Shown here: one piece after another, positions 1 to 5,785 of the stretch | Position numbering within the stretch: position 1 is the stretch's first letter | How the letters are laid out: each line of letters opens with the position of its first letter | Assembly: GCA_017646885.1 (NCBI GenBank) | Contig: JAGCLR010000130.1 | Coordinates: forward strand, 1 to 12,721 | Length of the DNA stretch: 12,721 bases | From: Methanobrevibacter sp. | Lineage (GTDB): Archaea > Methanobacteriota > Methanobacteria > Methanobacteriales > Methanobacteriaceae | Direction: 5' to 3' | Notes under the pieces: model-generated | The model's input: only the letters and a program-made list of their open reading frames with translations | What the model was told of the DNA's origin: nothing | The model's database searches: none | Program-made: the position numbers and the translations under genes

Positions 1-1747
1 CGTTAATACCCAAAACTGTCTCTACTGGTTGTGCATATTGCTCGTGCCACATAGTTACCATATTCAAGAACTCATCACACTTTGCTCTTAATTCTGAACC
101 ATTTAATTCAATCACTTCTGGCATATCAGAATCTTCATGTGCTATCCAAAGTTCACAGCCCGTAAGTTCTTCGCCCATCGTTTCCCTCCAAGCAAGCCAA
201 TATCCAGCCAATTGAAGTTTATATTTATCAACTTTCCTATCTTTTGTATTAACAGATTTAGAAGATTTAAAATCAACAATAACCTTTTTGCCACCATTCT
301 TCACACAAACAAAATCTGTCTTTCCCCAGAAACCACCATTCTCTAAAGAATAAATAGACTTCTCAATACAATCAACATCTTTTATATCATCGAAGACTCC
401 ACCATCATAAAGAACTGTAAATAAACTAAATGCAACATTCTTCTCATCATCCGTAAAAGATGAACATCTACTATCTAATTGCAATCGCAACTCCTCTTTA
501 TTCACCATTCCACCAAAATACCAATCAAGCAAATAATGCATCATTCTTCCCCTGTGTGCAGATGCTTTTGAAATAGCGTCGGCAGTTTCCTTTCCTACCT
601 TCGCTACCCATTTCTCATACCAATCCTTATCATCCATTGCTGACAGCACCTTGGTGATAGATGGGAGGACGCTTTCGGTTCCATCTTCTTTGACAACTTT
701 CATTCCACCGCGAGACTTTTTAACAACAACACCTTCATTTAAGATATCTTCATTATCTCTAACTACAAAACTCTCAAATGTTTCAATGTGCTTAATCTTC
801 CTCTTGATTTTATTTGCTTTATTAAATTCTTCTCTCTCCTTTGCAAATTTCTCTTTTTCTCTTGCCTTATCAACATACTCTTGTGGAATTTCGGTAGGAA
901 TCTCTATACCCTGACTATCCAAAGACATTACAACTCCAACTAATATTCTCTCTCTATTCTCTGGAAACTTAAATCTATCAGACATAAATGCATCAAGCAA
1001 TGTTTCAAATGAATTAAAGTCTTCTACCGTTCCGTCGTTAAATATTAAATCAATAAAACCCTGTGGAGTATCTGCAATCAACTCATCATACTCATGCATT
1101 AAATTTTCGGTCTTATTCATATTTACACCATTCTTAGCGAACCAATTCTTTCTGGTTTTATATAAACCATCTGCAAGTCTTATAACATATGCTTCAATTT
1201 CACCATCTACAACTGTATCATCATCTAAAGTAACTCTCTTAATTGTTTTCTTAAAGCAATATTTTACAATACACATCATAAGAATATTTCTTACATGTCC
1301 TTTGTATTTGCTTTCATCTTTTCTATAATCTGGAGAATACTTTGCAAATCTACTCCATACCAAACTTCTACTCAATTCAAAGTCAACCTGCACAATATCA
1401 TCATCGCCATTAATAGGCATACCAAAACTCACCTGGTCAAAACTAACCTTTTGTCTATCGTATCCCAATCCCGCAAGATATTTGCCAAGATCATTATATA
1501 CATCCATTCTACCATCTCCACTACCAAGAACTTCTTTCATTCTATCTCGCTTAATGGAAATATCAATATCACCCGAAGTGTCCTCTGCTTTTTTCTTTCC
1601 AGCAGAACCCACCATATCCCAATCTTCACCTTTAACAAGACCAAGACCTGATAAAATTTCATCAACCTTATCTATAATTGCTGGAACTTCGCTTTGTAAA
1701 ATTCGTCTACCATTAACGGCGGCACCACCTTCTAAAATTAATTCCAT
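1..1747 (-). CDS. Nucleotidyltransferase-PD-(D/E)XK nuclease fusion (3' end outside window)
   Basis: The frame is open from an ATG at 1747 to the left edge, about 582 residues, so the C-terminus is missing. The N-terminal part has the polymerase-beta-type nucleotidyltransferase signature: G47-S48, then D60-I-D62 and a third carboxylate D122 in VQVDFE, followed by a KGHVRN segment that I recall from nucleotidyltransferase-like proteins of marine phages. A charged, probably helical stretch lies around residues 290-330. The C-terminal part looks like a RecB/Cas4-type exonuclease domain: a PSITKVLSA segment, RGRMMH with H404, E462, GKTD with D478, VDFKSS with D492 and K494, and Q512 in KLQLAGY. 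All catalytic residues of both halves appear intact. It is the last gene of the unit starting at 3205, one base after the upstream stop. A role in DNA end processing, recombination or repair is inferred; the nucleotidyltransferase substrate cannot be told from sequence. Confidence 0.85.
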   Translation of the reverse strand, partial: MELILEGGAAVNGRRILQSEVPAIIDKVDEILSGLGLVKGEDWDMVGSAGKKKAEDTSGDIDISIKRDRMKEVLGSGDGRMDVYNDLGKYLAGLGYDRQKVSFDQVSFGMPINGDDDIVQVDFELSRSLVWSRFAKYSPDYRKDESKYKGHVRNILMMCIVKYCFKKTIKRVTLDDDTVVDGEIEAYVIRLADGLYKTRKNWFAKNGVNMNKTENLMHEYDELIADTPQGFIDLIFNDGTVEDFNSFETLLDAFMSDRFKFPENRERILVGVVMSLDSQGIEIPTEIPQEYVDKAREKEKFAKEREEFNKANKIKRKIKHIETFESFVVRDNEDILNEGVVVKKSRGGMKVVKEDGTESVLPSITKVLSAMDDKDWYEKWVAKVGKETADAISKASAHRGRMMHYLLDWYFGGMVNKEELRLQLDSRCSSFTDDEKNVAFSLFTVLYDGGVFDDIKDVDCIEKSIYSLENGGFWGKTDFVCVKNGGKKVIVDFKSSKSVNTKDRKVDKYKLQLAGYWLAWRETMGEELTGCELWIAHEDSDMPEVIELNGSELRAKCDEFLNMVTMWHEQYAQPVETVLGIN

Positions 1748-1748
1748 A

Positions 1749-2291
1749 TTATATATCTAATTTTAAATTATATTTTTCAAACATATCGCCGAAACCAATT
1801 TTATTAACCCTTCTTTTAAACATTTCTTTTTGATTTTCAAAAACTGGTCGGTTAGCAAGAAAACTTCTACTCATAATTTGATATAATCTCTTATAGTGGA
1901 AATTAATCAAATACTTAACAAAGCGATCATACAAATCATATAACCCATCTTTATCTAATGTAATATAGTTTTCTTCCAAAAAGAACTCTTTATCTTTAAT
2001 AAACCCCATCAAACCCGACATTTCTTTGACAGTTTCCAAGTCGCTCTTCTTAATCAAAACGATTTTATTCTCCGACTTCAAATTGGCGGATACCTTAAAT
2101 CCAGCAAGATGTTCCTTCAACAATTCAAAATTGCTTTCAAATATTTCTCTTATCTTGACTTTGTAAGTCATTCTGTCATTGATACTATATTTTTCAAGCA
2201 ATACAATTTTAACAGGCAACAACATTTCTGCATCATAAACCGAAGTTAGTAATGCATAACATTCCGTTCCAATATTATATCCTCTCGCCAT
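1749..2291 (-). CDS. Hypothetical protein, 180 aa
   Basis: I do not recognise this protein. It has 180 residues, mixed alpha/beta character in the first 80, and a helical, aromatic- and lysine-rich second half (FVKYLINFHYKRLYQIMSRS) ending FEKYNLKLDI. There is no signal peptide, membrane segment or cysteine cluster. Its stop is one base from the start codon of the nucleotidyltransferase-nuclease gene, and it begins 12 bases after the stop of the possible small terminase gene, so the three are almost certainly translated from one message. The ATG is preceded by an AT-rich stretch without a Shine-Dalgarno sequence. The gap also holds a weak AATAAATA match at 2305-2312. Its position suggests a role in DNA packaging or late DNA metabolism, but this is only context. 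Confidence 0.8.
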   Translation of the reverse strand: MARGYNIGTECYALLTSVYDAEMLLPVKIVLLEKYSINDRMTYKVKIREIFESNFELLKEHLAGFKVSANLKSENKIVLIKKSDLETVKEMSGLMGFIKDKEFFLEENYITLDKDGLYDLYDRFVKYLINFHYKRLYQIMSRSFLANRPVFENQKEMFKRRVNKIGFGDMFEKYNLKLDI

Positions 2292-2303
2292 AAAAAATAA
2301 TTA

Positions 2304-2897
2304 TTATTTATTCGACGAATCCACCGTATTTCTAATCATCTGCATCAACTCTCTTTGATTACTAGATCTCAATCCATTAGAAGAAATTTCATTTTTACTA
2401 TCTTTTTCTATAATATCATCTGCTGAAATTTCTTTTTCTTGGGCAATTTTCTTATACTCCAATTCTGCATTTTCTATATATGCGGTCTGTGTTTTTACAA
2501 GATCTATAAATGTTCTTTGTAAATTACCCAACGCATCAAACAATTTAGGATTGATATCACCCATCTGTATATTATCCATCAACACTTGAATTGCCGCTTC
2601 AGACACCTCCATCTGATTCATTATCTTTCCAAGTGTCATAGAATCAAGATTTACTTTTGCCTGTATATATTCAGACTTACTAATAAATCCATCCGACATA
2701 TACAATTTAAGTAAAGTATTCATTACCTTTTCCGCCTTCGCTTTTGCTTTCGTTAAAGCACCACCATCATAATAATTTATAGTTTGTGCTTTCTGAAATG
2801 TCAATGTATTATCAGAAATATCACTTGATAAATCTATATCATTATCCATTAACAAATCTGAAATACTGTCTCGTATTAATTCTTTTTGCTCTTTCAT
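2304..2897 (-). CDS. Possible terminase small subunit (gp16-like), helical protein
   Basis: The 197-residue protein is almost entirely helical. Residues about 110-155 (NPKLFDALGNLQRTFIDLVK and the helix after it) resemble the central oligomerisation helices of T4 gp16-type small terminase subunits, which typically show an R-x-(Y/F)-E-V-L-x-x-L-x-K-T pattern in this place. The N-terminal 40 residues and the C-terminal 45 are polar and probably disordered, as in that family, and the length fits (T4 gp16 is 164 residues). The small terminase recognises phage DNA and stimulates the large subunit during head packaging. No large terminase gene is in the window, so the call rests on pattern alone; another coiled-coil structural protein is possible. 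The start codon overlaps the upstream stop in ATGA, indicating translational coupling. The gene ends in tandem TAA stops. Confidence 0.45.
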   Translation of the reverse strand: MKEQKELIRDSISDLLMDNDIDLSSDISDNTLTFQKAQTINYYDGGALTKAKAKAEKVMNTLLKLYMSDGFISKSEYIQAKVNLDSMTLGKIMNQMEVSEAAIQVLMDNIQMGDINPKLFDALGNLQRTFIDLVKTQTAYIENAELEYKKIAQEKEISADDIIEKDSKNEISSNGLRSSNQRELMQMIRNTVDSSNK

Positions 2898-3205
2898 TTA
2901 TTTAATTCCTTTAAATGTTCATATTCTCTATACACTTCCTCCATTAAAACTGAAATGTCACTTCGTCTATTTTTAGATATTTGTTGATATTCTTCTTCTG
3001 TTACAAATCTACCAACAAAAACTCTCTCATCTTTTATTTTTTTATTTTGTTTAAATATATCAACATCAGTCTCATCATCCTTATCACAATTTACACAAAC
3101 ACTTGTGTTCTTATCATTTTTATTGTTTCTATTATTAAACAAATATATCACTAAAAATATTATACAAATAATCAATATAATATTTAAAACTATCAATATC
3201 ACCAT
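2894..3205 (-). CDS. Small membrane-anchored protein, 103 aa
   Basis: Not recognised. From the start at 3205 the protein opens with about 22 uninterrupted hydrophobic residues (MVILIVLNIILIICIIFLVI), one transmembrane segment or signal anchor. An Asn/Lys/Asp-rich linker follows, then a CVNC pair near residues 37-40, an acidic stretch, and a charged helical C-terminus. An in-frame start at 3271 exists, but it would lie inside the sigma factor gene and force translation through the terminator at 3219-3244, so the ATG at 3205 is chosen. A late-type promoter box ends five bases before this ATG. It is first in the operon leading to the possible terminase gene and overlaps it by ATGA. A lysis-related or virion membrane role is conceivable but unsupported. 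Confidence 0.7.
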   Translation of the reverse strand: MVILIVLNIILIICIIFLVIYLFNNRNNKNDKNTSVCVNCDKDDETDVDIFKQNKKIKDERVFVGRFVTEEEYQQISKNRRSDISVLMEEVYREYEHLKELNK

Positions 3206-3210
3206 ATAAT

Positions 3211-3218
3211 TATTTATG
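3211..3218 (-). promoter_or_regulatory. Late-type promoter box CATAAATA for the small membrane protein/terminase operon
   Basis: Read on the minus strand the box is CATAAATA, one base from the T4 late consensus TATAAATA. It directly follows the U-tract of the sigma gene terminator. With T4 geometry (box at -13 to -6) transcription would begin at 3205, the A of the start codon. Confidence 0.55.
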
Positions 3219-3244
3219 AAAAAAGGCGACCATTGGTCGCCTTT
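3219..3244 (-). terminator. Intrinsic terminator after the sigma factor gene
   Basis: A perfect 10-bp stem (3222-3231 with 3235-3244, core GGCGACC/GGTCGCC) with a 3-base loop is followed on the minus strand by a run of T, giving a standard Rho-independent terminator. It begins 5 bases after the sigma stop codon. Confidence 0.9.
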
Positions 3245-3249
3245 ATATT

Positions 3250-3930
3250 TTATTTTTCTTGATTTTGACAATATTCACTCAATTTTATCAACGCCTCCTT
3301 ATATATTTTAGAAGCGTGTGGAACTGGAACCTCCAATACATCCGCGATTGCTTTCATATTATTTTGATACTTATAAACCATCTTTGTTGGGTCATCATCG
3401 CTTGGAATCATGTCACCATACTCATCTAATCGCAATTTCATCTTCAAAGCGATACGACCATTAACATCCAAAGTTTCCAAGCCTTCATTTAAAATATCCA
3501 TTCGCTCATTGAAAAATATATTTCCATCCACCGAACCTAACCTGTCATAATTAAATGCGTCGATATCTAAAGTTCGAACACTTGAAGCATCGCTCTCCGC
3601 CTCCTGACCTTTCTTAAATCCCTTCTGGTGATTTACTGGAATATGAACCAATGAACCCTGTCGATTTATAGCATTTAGCATATATCCCCTCACAGAAACA
3701 CCTGCAAACTTCACAAAACTATCATTCTTTTCGGGGTCATACTTCTCTTCCGATTTCTTCATTGCAATAACGCCTTCCGAAAACAACATATCAAAATCCG
3801 CACCTGTTTTCGCCGAAAGATCTTTCGCAACCTTCGCAACATAAAAAAGATTCTTTGTGGTCAAATCGCCACCATTTTCTTCTGCTCTCTTTACAGCAGT
3901 ACCAATTTCACTATACAATCTACTATCCAT
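3250..3930 (-). CDS. Phage RNA polymerase sigma factor (sigma-70 family; candidate late sigma)
   Basis: The 226-residue protein has a recognisable sigma region 2 at about residues 46-100: LFSEGVIAMKKSEEKYDPEK, then SFVKFAGVSVRGYMLNAINR, then IPVN. These match the core-binding and -10-recognising helices (compare DLIQEGNIGL, FSTYAxxxIRxAI and RIPVH of bacterial sigmas). Residues about 146-170 and 189-217 (AIADVLEVPVPHASKIYKEA) resemble region 4 with a helix-turn-helix. It redirects host core RNA polymerase to phage promoters. T4 gp55 (185 residues) lacks a true region 4, so this protein is longer and more complete. YATAAATA boxes in neighbouring gaps make it the natural candidate for a gp55-like late sigma (inference). 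It has its own TATATTTG-type promoter and a strong terminator, so it is monocistronic. Confidence 0.87.
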   Translation of the reverse strand: MDSRLYSEIGTAVKRAEENGGDLTTKNLFYVAKVAKDLSAKTGADFDMLFSEGVIAMKKSEEKYDPEKNDSFVKFAGVSVRGYMLNAINRQGSLVHIPVNHQKGFKKGQEAESDASSVRTLDIDAFNYDRLGSVDGNIFFNERMDILNEGLETLDVNGRIALKMKLRLDEYGDMIPSDDDPTKMVYKYQNNMKAIADVLEVPVPHASKIYKEALIKLSEYCQNQEK

Positions 3931-3997
3931 TAAACTAAATAAACTTTTATTATATAACTATTTTCAACTACTAAACTAATAAACTTTGGATTCATCT

Positions 3998-4023
3998 TAT
4001 TTGTACTATTAGTAATACAAATA
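3998..4023. repeat. Inverted repeat over the sigma gene promoter
   Basis: Two perfect 8-base arms, TATTTGTA (3998-4005) and TACAAATA (4016-4023), flank a 10-base spacer. The right arm covers most of the promoter -7 box and the whole element spans the likely transcription start. It could be an operator or fold as a hairpin at the mRNA 5' end; AT-rich DNA makes chance a real possibility. Confidence 0.4.
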
Positions 4024-4049
4024 TAATAAAAATATCTACAAAAACCAAA
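4018..4049 (-). promoter_or_regulatory. Bacteroidota-type promoter of the sigma factor gene
   Basis: On the minus strand TATATTTG (4018-4025) matches the -7 consensus TAnnTTTG, and TTTG (4046-4049) lies 20 bases upstream, the spacing expected of the -33 element. The leader to the ATG at 3930 is about 80 bases. The context TTATATTTGTATT recurs at the gp32-like gene. Confidence 0.6.
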
Positions 4050-4601
4050 TTATTTAAATAACATTTTTTTCATTTTTGAAATGTTATTTTTAATATCTTC
4101 AATATTAATTGGAGAACCACCCCACATATCAAACTTACAAGATATATTATTATCATTTAAATTGTGTCTGTTGGTGTATCCATGTAAACAAAAAGTGTTG
4201 GTAGACTTACCTACCCAATCATTCAATGGAAAATAACTCAAAACACAATCGATTTTTGGACTGACGAGTATCTGATTGCTTTCAAAAATTATTCTTTTTG
4301 AAAGTTCTACATCTACGCTATTCACAACACTCTCTTTAAGAGAATTCATAAATTCAGCATCCGATTCGCTGAATATAGAATTAAGAAAGTGAATTTTACC
4401 ATTCAATTTCAATATGATATCATAACAATCTCCTATACCAAATCCACCAAGAATATATACAACATCATCCTTACTAACAGTACTATTCCAATTATCAATG
4501 AGCATATTATTATATTCATCATTGGTCATGGAAGAAAACTCTCCCATTGGTCTATTTATCCAAATATCACTAGTTACAAAAATATTCTTATTTTTACACA
4601 T
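4050..4601 (-). CDS. Metallophosphoesterase-fold protein with degenerate active site
   Basis: The 183-residue protein follows the layout of phage calcineurin-like phosphoesterases: an N-terminal IFVTSD strand, a helix NEYN-like segment (DEYNNMLIDNWNSTVSKDD), VVYILGGFGIGD, LNGKIHFL, LSYFPL, LHGYTN and a final GGSPINIEDI. Normal members bind two metals through DxH, GD, GNH(D) and HGHxH. Here D12 remains, but the DxH histidine is W14, the GD aspartate is G53, the GNH(D) motif is replaced near N74-S75, the histidine of the LTHYP segment is Y123, and HGHxH reads H140-G-Y-T-N. It should therefore lack normal hydrolase activity and may be a binding or inhibitory protein (inference). It is a single-gene unit between the gp32 terminator and the sigma promoter, with a late-type box just before its ATG. 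Start M1 is supported by the family's usual N-terminus. Confidence 0.75.
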   Translation of the reverse strand: MCKNKNIFVTSDIWINRPMGEFSSMTNDEYNNMLIDNWNSTVSKDDVVYILGGFGIGDCYDIILKLNGKIHFLNSIFSESDAEFMNSLKESVVNSVDVELSKRIIFESNQILVSPKIDCVLSYFPLNDWVGKSTNTFCLHGYTNRHNLNDNNISCKFDMWGGSPINIEDIKNNISKMKKMLFK

Positions 4602-4608
4602 GACTAAA

Positions 4609-4616
4609 TATTTATA
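4609..4616 (-). promoter_or_regulatory. Late-type promoter box TATAAATA (exact T4 late consensus)
   Basis: The minus strand reads TATAAATA, identical to the T4 late promoter element, two bases after the stem of the gp32 gene terminator. With T4 geometry the transcript would start near 4603, only about two bases before the ATG at 4601. Confidence 0.6.
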
Positions 4617-4640
4617 AAGGTGGTGAGAATCCTCACCACC
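4616..4640 (-). terminator. Hairpin terminator after the gp32-like gene
   Basis: A perfect 9-bp GC-rich stem (GGTGGTGAG at 4619-4627 with CTCACCACC at 4632-4640) and a 4-base loop lies about 20 bases past the stop. The following T-tract is short (TTTATAAATATTT), so efficiency may be moderate, and it merges with the late-type box. Confidence 0.75.
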
Positions 4641-4661
4641 ATATTATTAATTATAGTAATA

Positions 4662-5648
4662 CTAACTATTAAGAATTGAATCCACCCAAGCATCATCATC
4701 CTCTGATACATTTCCCTCTGGAAGATCGAAGTCATCAACCGATGGTGTGCTTCGCATATCTACACTCTTCGTAGAGGTAGGTGTGGTATCAACAATATTT
4801 GCAATTGACTCCTTTGCCTTCGCTACGGTTGTGCGAGGAGCACTATAACTATTTGTAAAGGTAGCAAGGTTTGTGTTCACCTTCTCTGTAATCTCATCAC
4901 TCCACTCCTTCCACTGATAGTTATTAATCTGTGGAGCATCCTTCTCCAACCAATCAATGAAAGCAGTCTTCATCTCCATAGAACCATCAAATGTCATACC
5001 GTCGCCAAAATGAAGTGGAGCAGTCTTTGGGATAAACTTGCAACCATCATAATTTGCTACTGCTGCACCATTATCCATCTTCTGATTACCCTTTGTAAGC
5101 TTAATCTCAAACAAAGGAGCATCATTGAAATCAAAAGGATTAATAGGATCGGTATAATCACTACCCTTCATTGCCTCCTTAATCTTATCATAAATCTTCG
5201 CACCGAACTGATAAATCATATACTTACCCTCATATTCTGGGTGCTGAACATCCTTAACAATCTCAACAAGAGCATACCACTGCTGATATACATTAATCTT
5301 CTTTGAATTTGCCTTATCGATAGCGTTATCACTCTCGTGAAGTTTCCACGACAATGTTCGCATAGGACATGTCTTACCAACAGTCTTTGGTGAAACTACA
5401 AACACGGCATTATCACCATTTACATCCTTAAGGTAACACTCCCATCTCTCAATTGTTGTTCGCATCTTATTCTCATATACGAAAGGAATAAAACGAACCA
5501 ATGCTCGATAAGTCTCATCCTGACACTTCTCATCCTTAATGCTTGGACGATATGTCTCATACTTGTTTGTGAAAGATGTCTTCTTGCTCTCTGTCACGGA
5601 AAGAGCGTCCGCAGCTGTAAAGCTGAACAATTCATCAAAATTACTCAT
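4662..5648 (-). CDS. Single-stranded DNA-binding protein (T4 gp32-like)
   Basis: The 328-residue protein coats single-stranded DNA during phage replication, recombination and repair. Support: RALVRFIPF near residues 48-56 (compare AVIRFLP of gp32); QWYALVEIVKDVQHPEYEGK then YMIYQFGAKIYDKI at about 123-156, closely matching [33 protein letters not shown]; and an acidic C-terminal tail ending EDDDAWVDSILNS, the usual site that recruits partner proteins. T4 gp32 has 301 residues. The T4 zinc site (one His and three Cys, including CPVC) is not conserved: the matching region has a single C94-P and no second knuckle cysteine. It is a one-gene unit with its own TATATTTG promoter, a leader of about 70 bases with a small hairpin, a TAG stop and a terminator. 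Confidence 0.9.
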   Translation of the reverse strand: MSNFDELFSFTAADALSVTESKKTSFTNKYETYRPSIKDEKCQDETYRALVRFIPFVYENKMRTTIERWECYLKDVNGDNAVFVVSPKTVGKTCPMRTLSWKLHESDNAIDKANSKKINVYQQWYALVEIVKDVQHPEYEGKYMIYQFGAKIYDKIKEAMKGSDYTDPINPFDFNDAPLFEIKLTKGNQKMDNGAAVANYDGCKFIPKTAPLHFGDGMTFDGSMEMKTAFIDWLEKDAPQINNYQWKEWSDEITEKVNTNLATFTNSYSAPRTTVAKAKESIANIVDTTPTSTKSVDMRSTPSVDDFDLPEGNVSEDDDAWVDSILNS

Positions 5649-5686
5649 AATACTACTTAAACTAAAATTAAAATTTATATTAAACT

Positions 5687-5700
5687 AGTCCCAAAGGACT
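5687..5700 (-). promoter_or_regulatory. Small hairpin in the leader of the gp32-like gene
   Basis: AGTCC (5687-5691) pairs with GGACT (5696-5700) around a 4-base loop. It is the only GC-rich structure in the leader and is followed by about 38 very AU-rich, unstructured bases up to the ATG. T4 gene 32 mRNA also has a 5' structured element before an unstructured tract used for self-repression; whether this one is equivalent is speculation. Confidence 0.35.
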
Positions 5701-5724
5701 TTACTTTCTTAAACTCTTACAATA

Positions 5725-5757
5725 CAAATATAACAAAAAAAAAATCTATTTTTCAAA
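5725..5757 (-). promoter_or_regulatory. Bacteroidota-type promoter of the gp32-like gene
   Basis: Minus-strand TATATTTG (5725-5732) fits the TAnnTTTG -7 element, with TTTG (5754-5757) 21 bases upstream and a run of ten T between them. The core context TTTTTTGTTATATTTG also occurs upstream of dnaK. Confidence 0.6.
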
Positions 5758-5785
5758 AAAATCTTATAAAAAGTAAAAAAATATA

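Noticed and set aside
137..1760. Several plus-strand open frames (137-346, 651-914, 1295-1651, 1482-1760)
   Set aside because: They lie opposite the continuous minus-strand nucleotidyltransferase-nuclease gene, have serine/isoleucine/phenylalanine-rich composition typical of antisense reading, and match no recognisable domain.
2305..2312. AATAAATA before the 180-residue gene as a fifth late-type promoter
   Set aside because: The first base does not fit Y, there is no preceding hairpin, and the gene is already in an operon; such a match is expected by chance in this AT-rich sequence.
5733..5785. T-rich tract after the fibre-like gene as an intrinsic terminator
   Set aside because: Only A-T pairing is available and no GC-containing stem precedes the T runs; a weak or Rho-dependent end is possible but cannot be supported.
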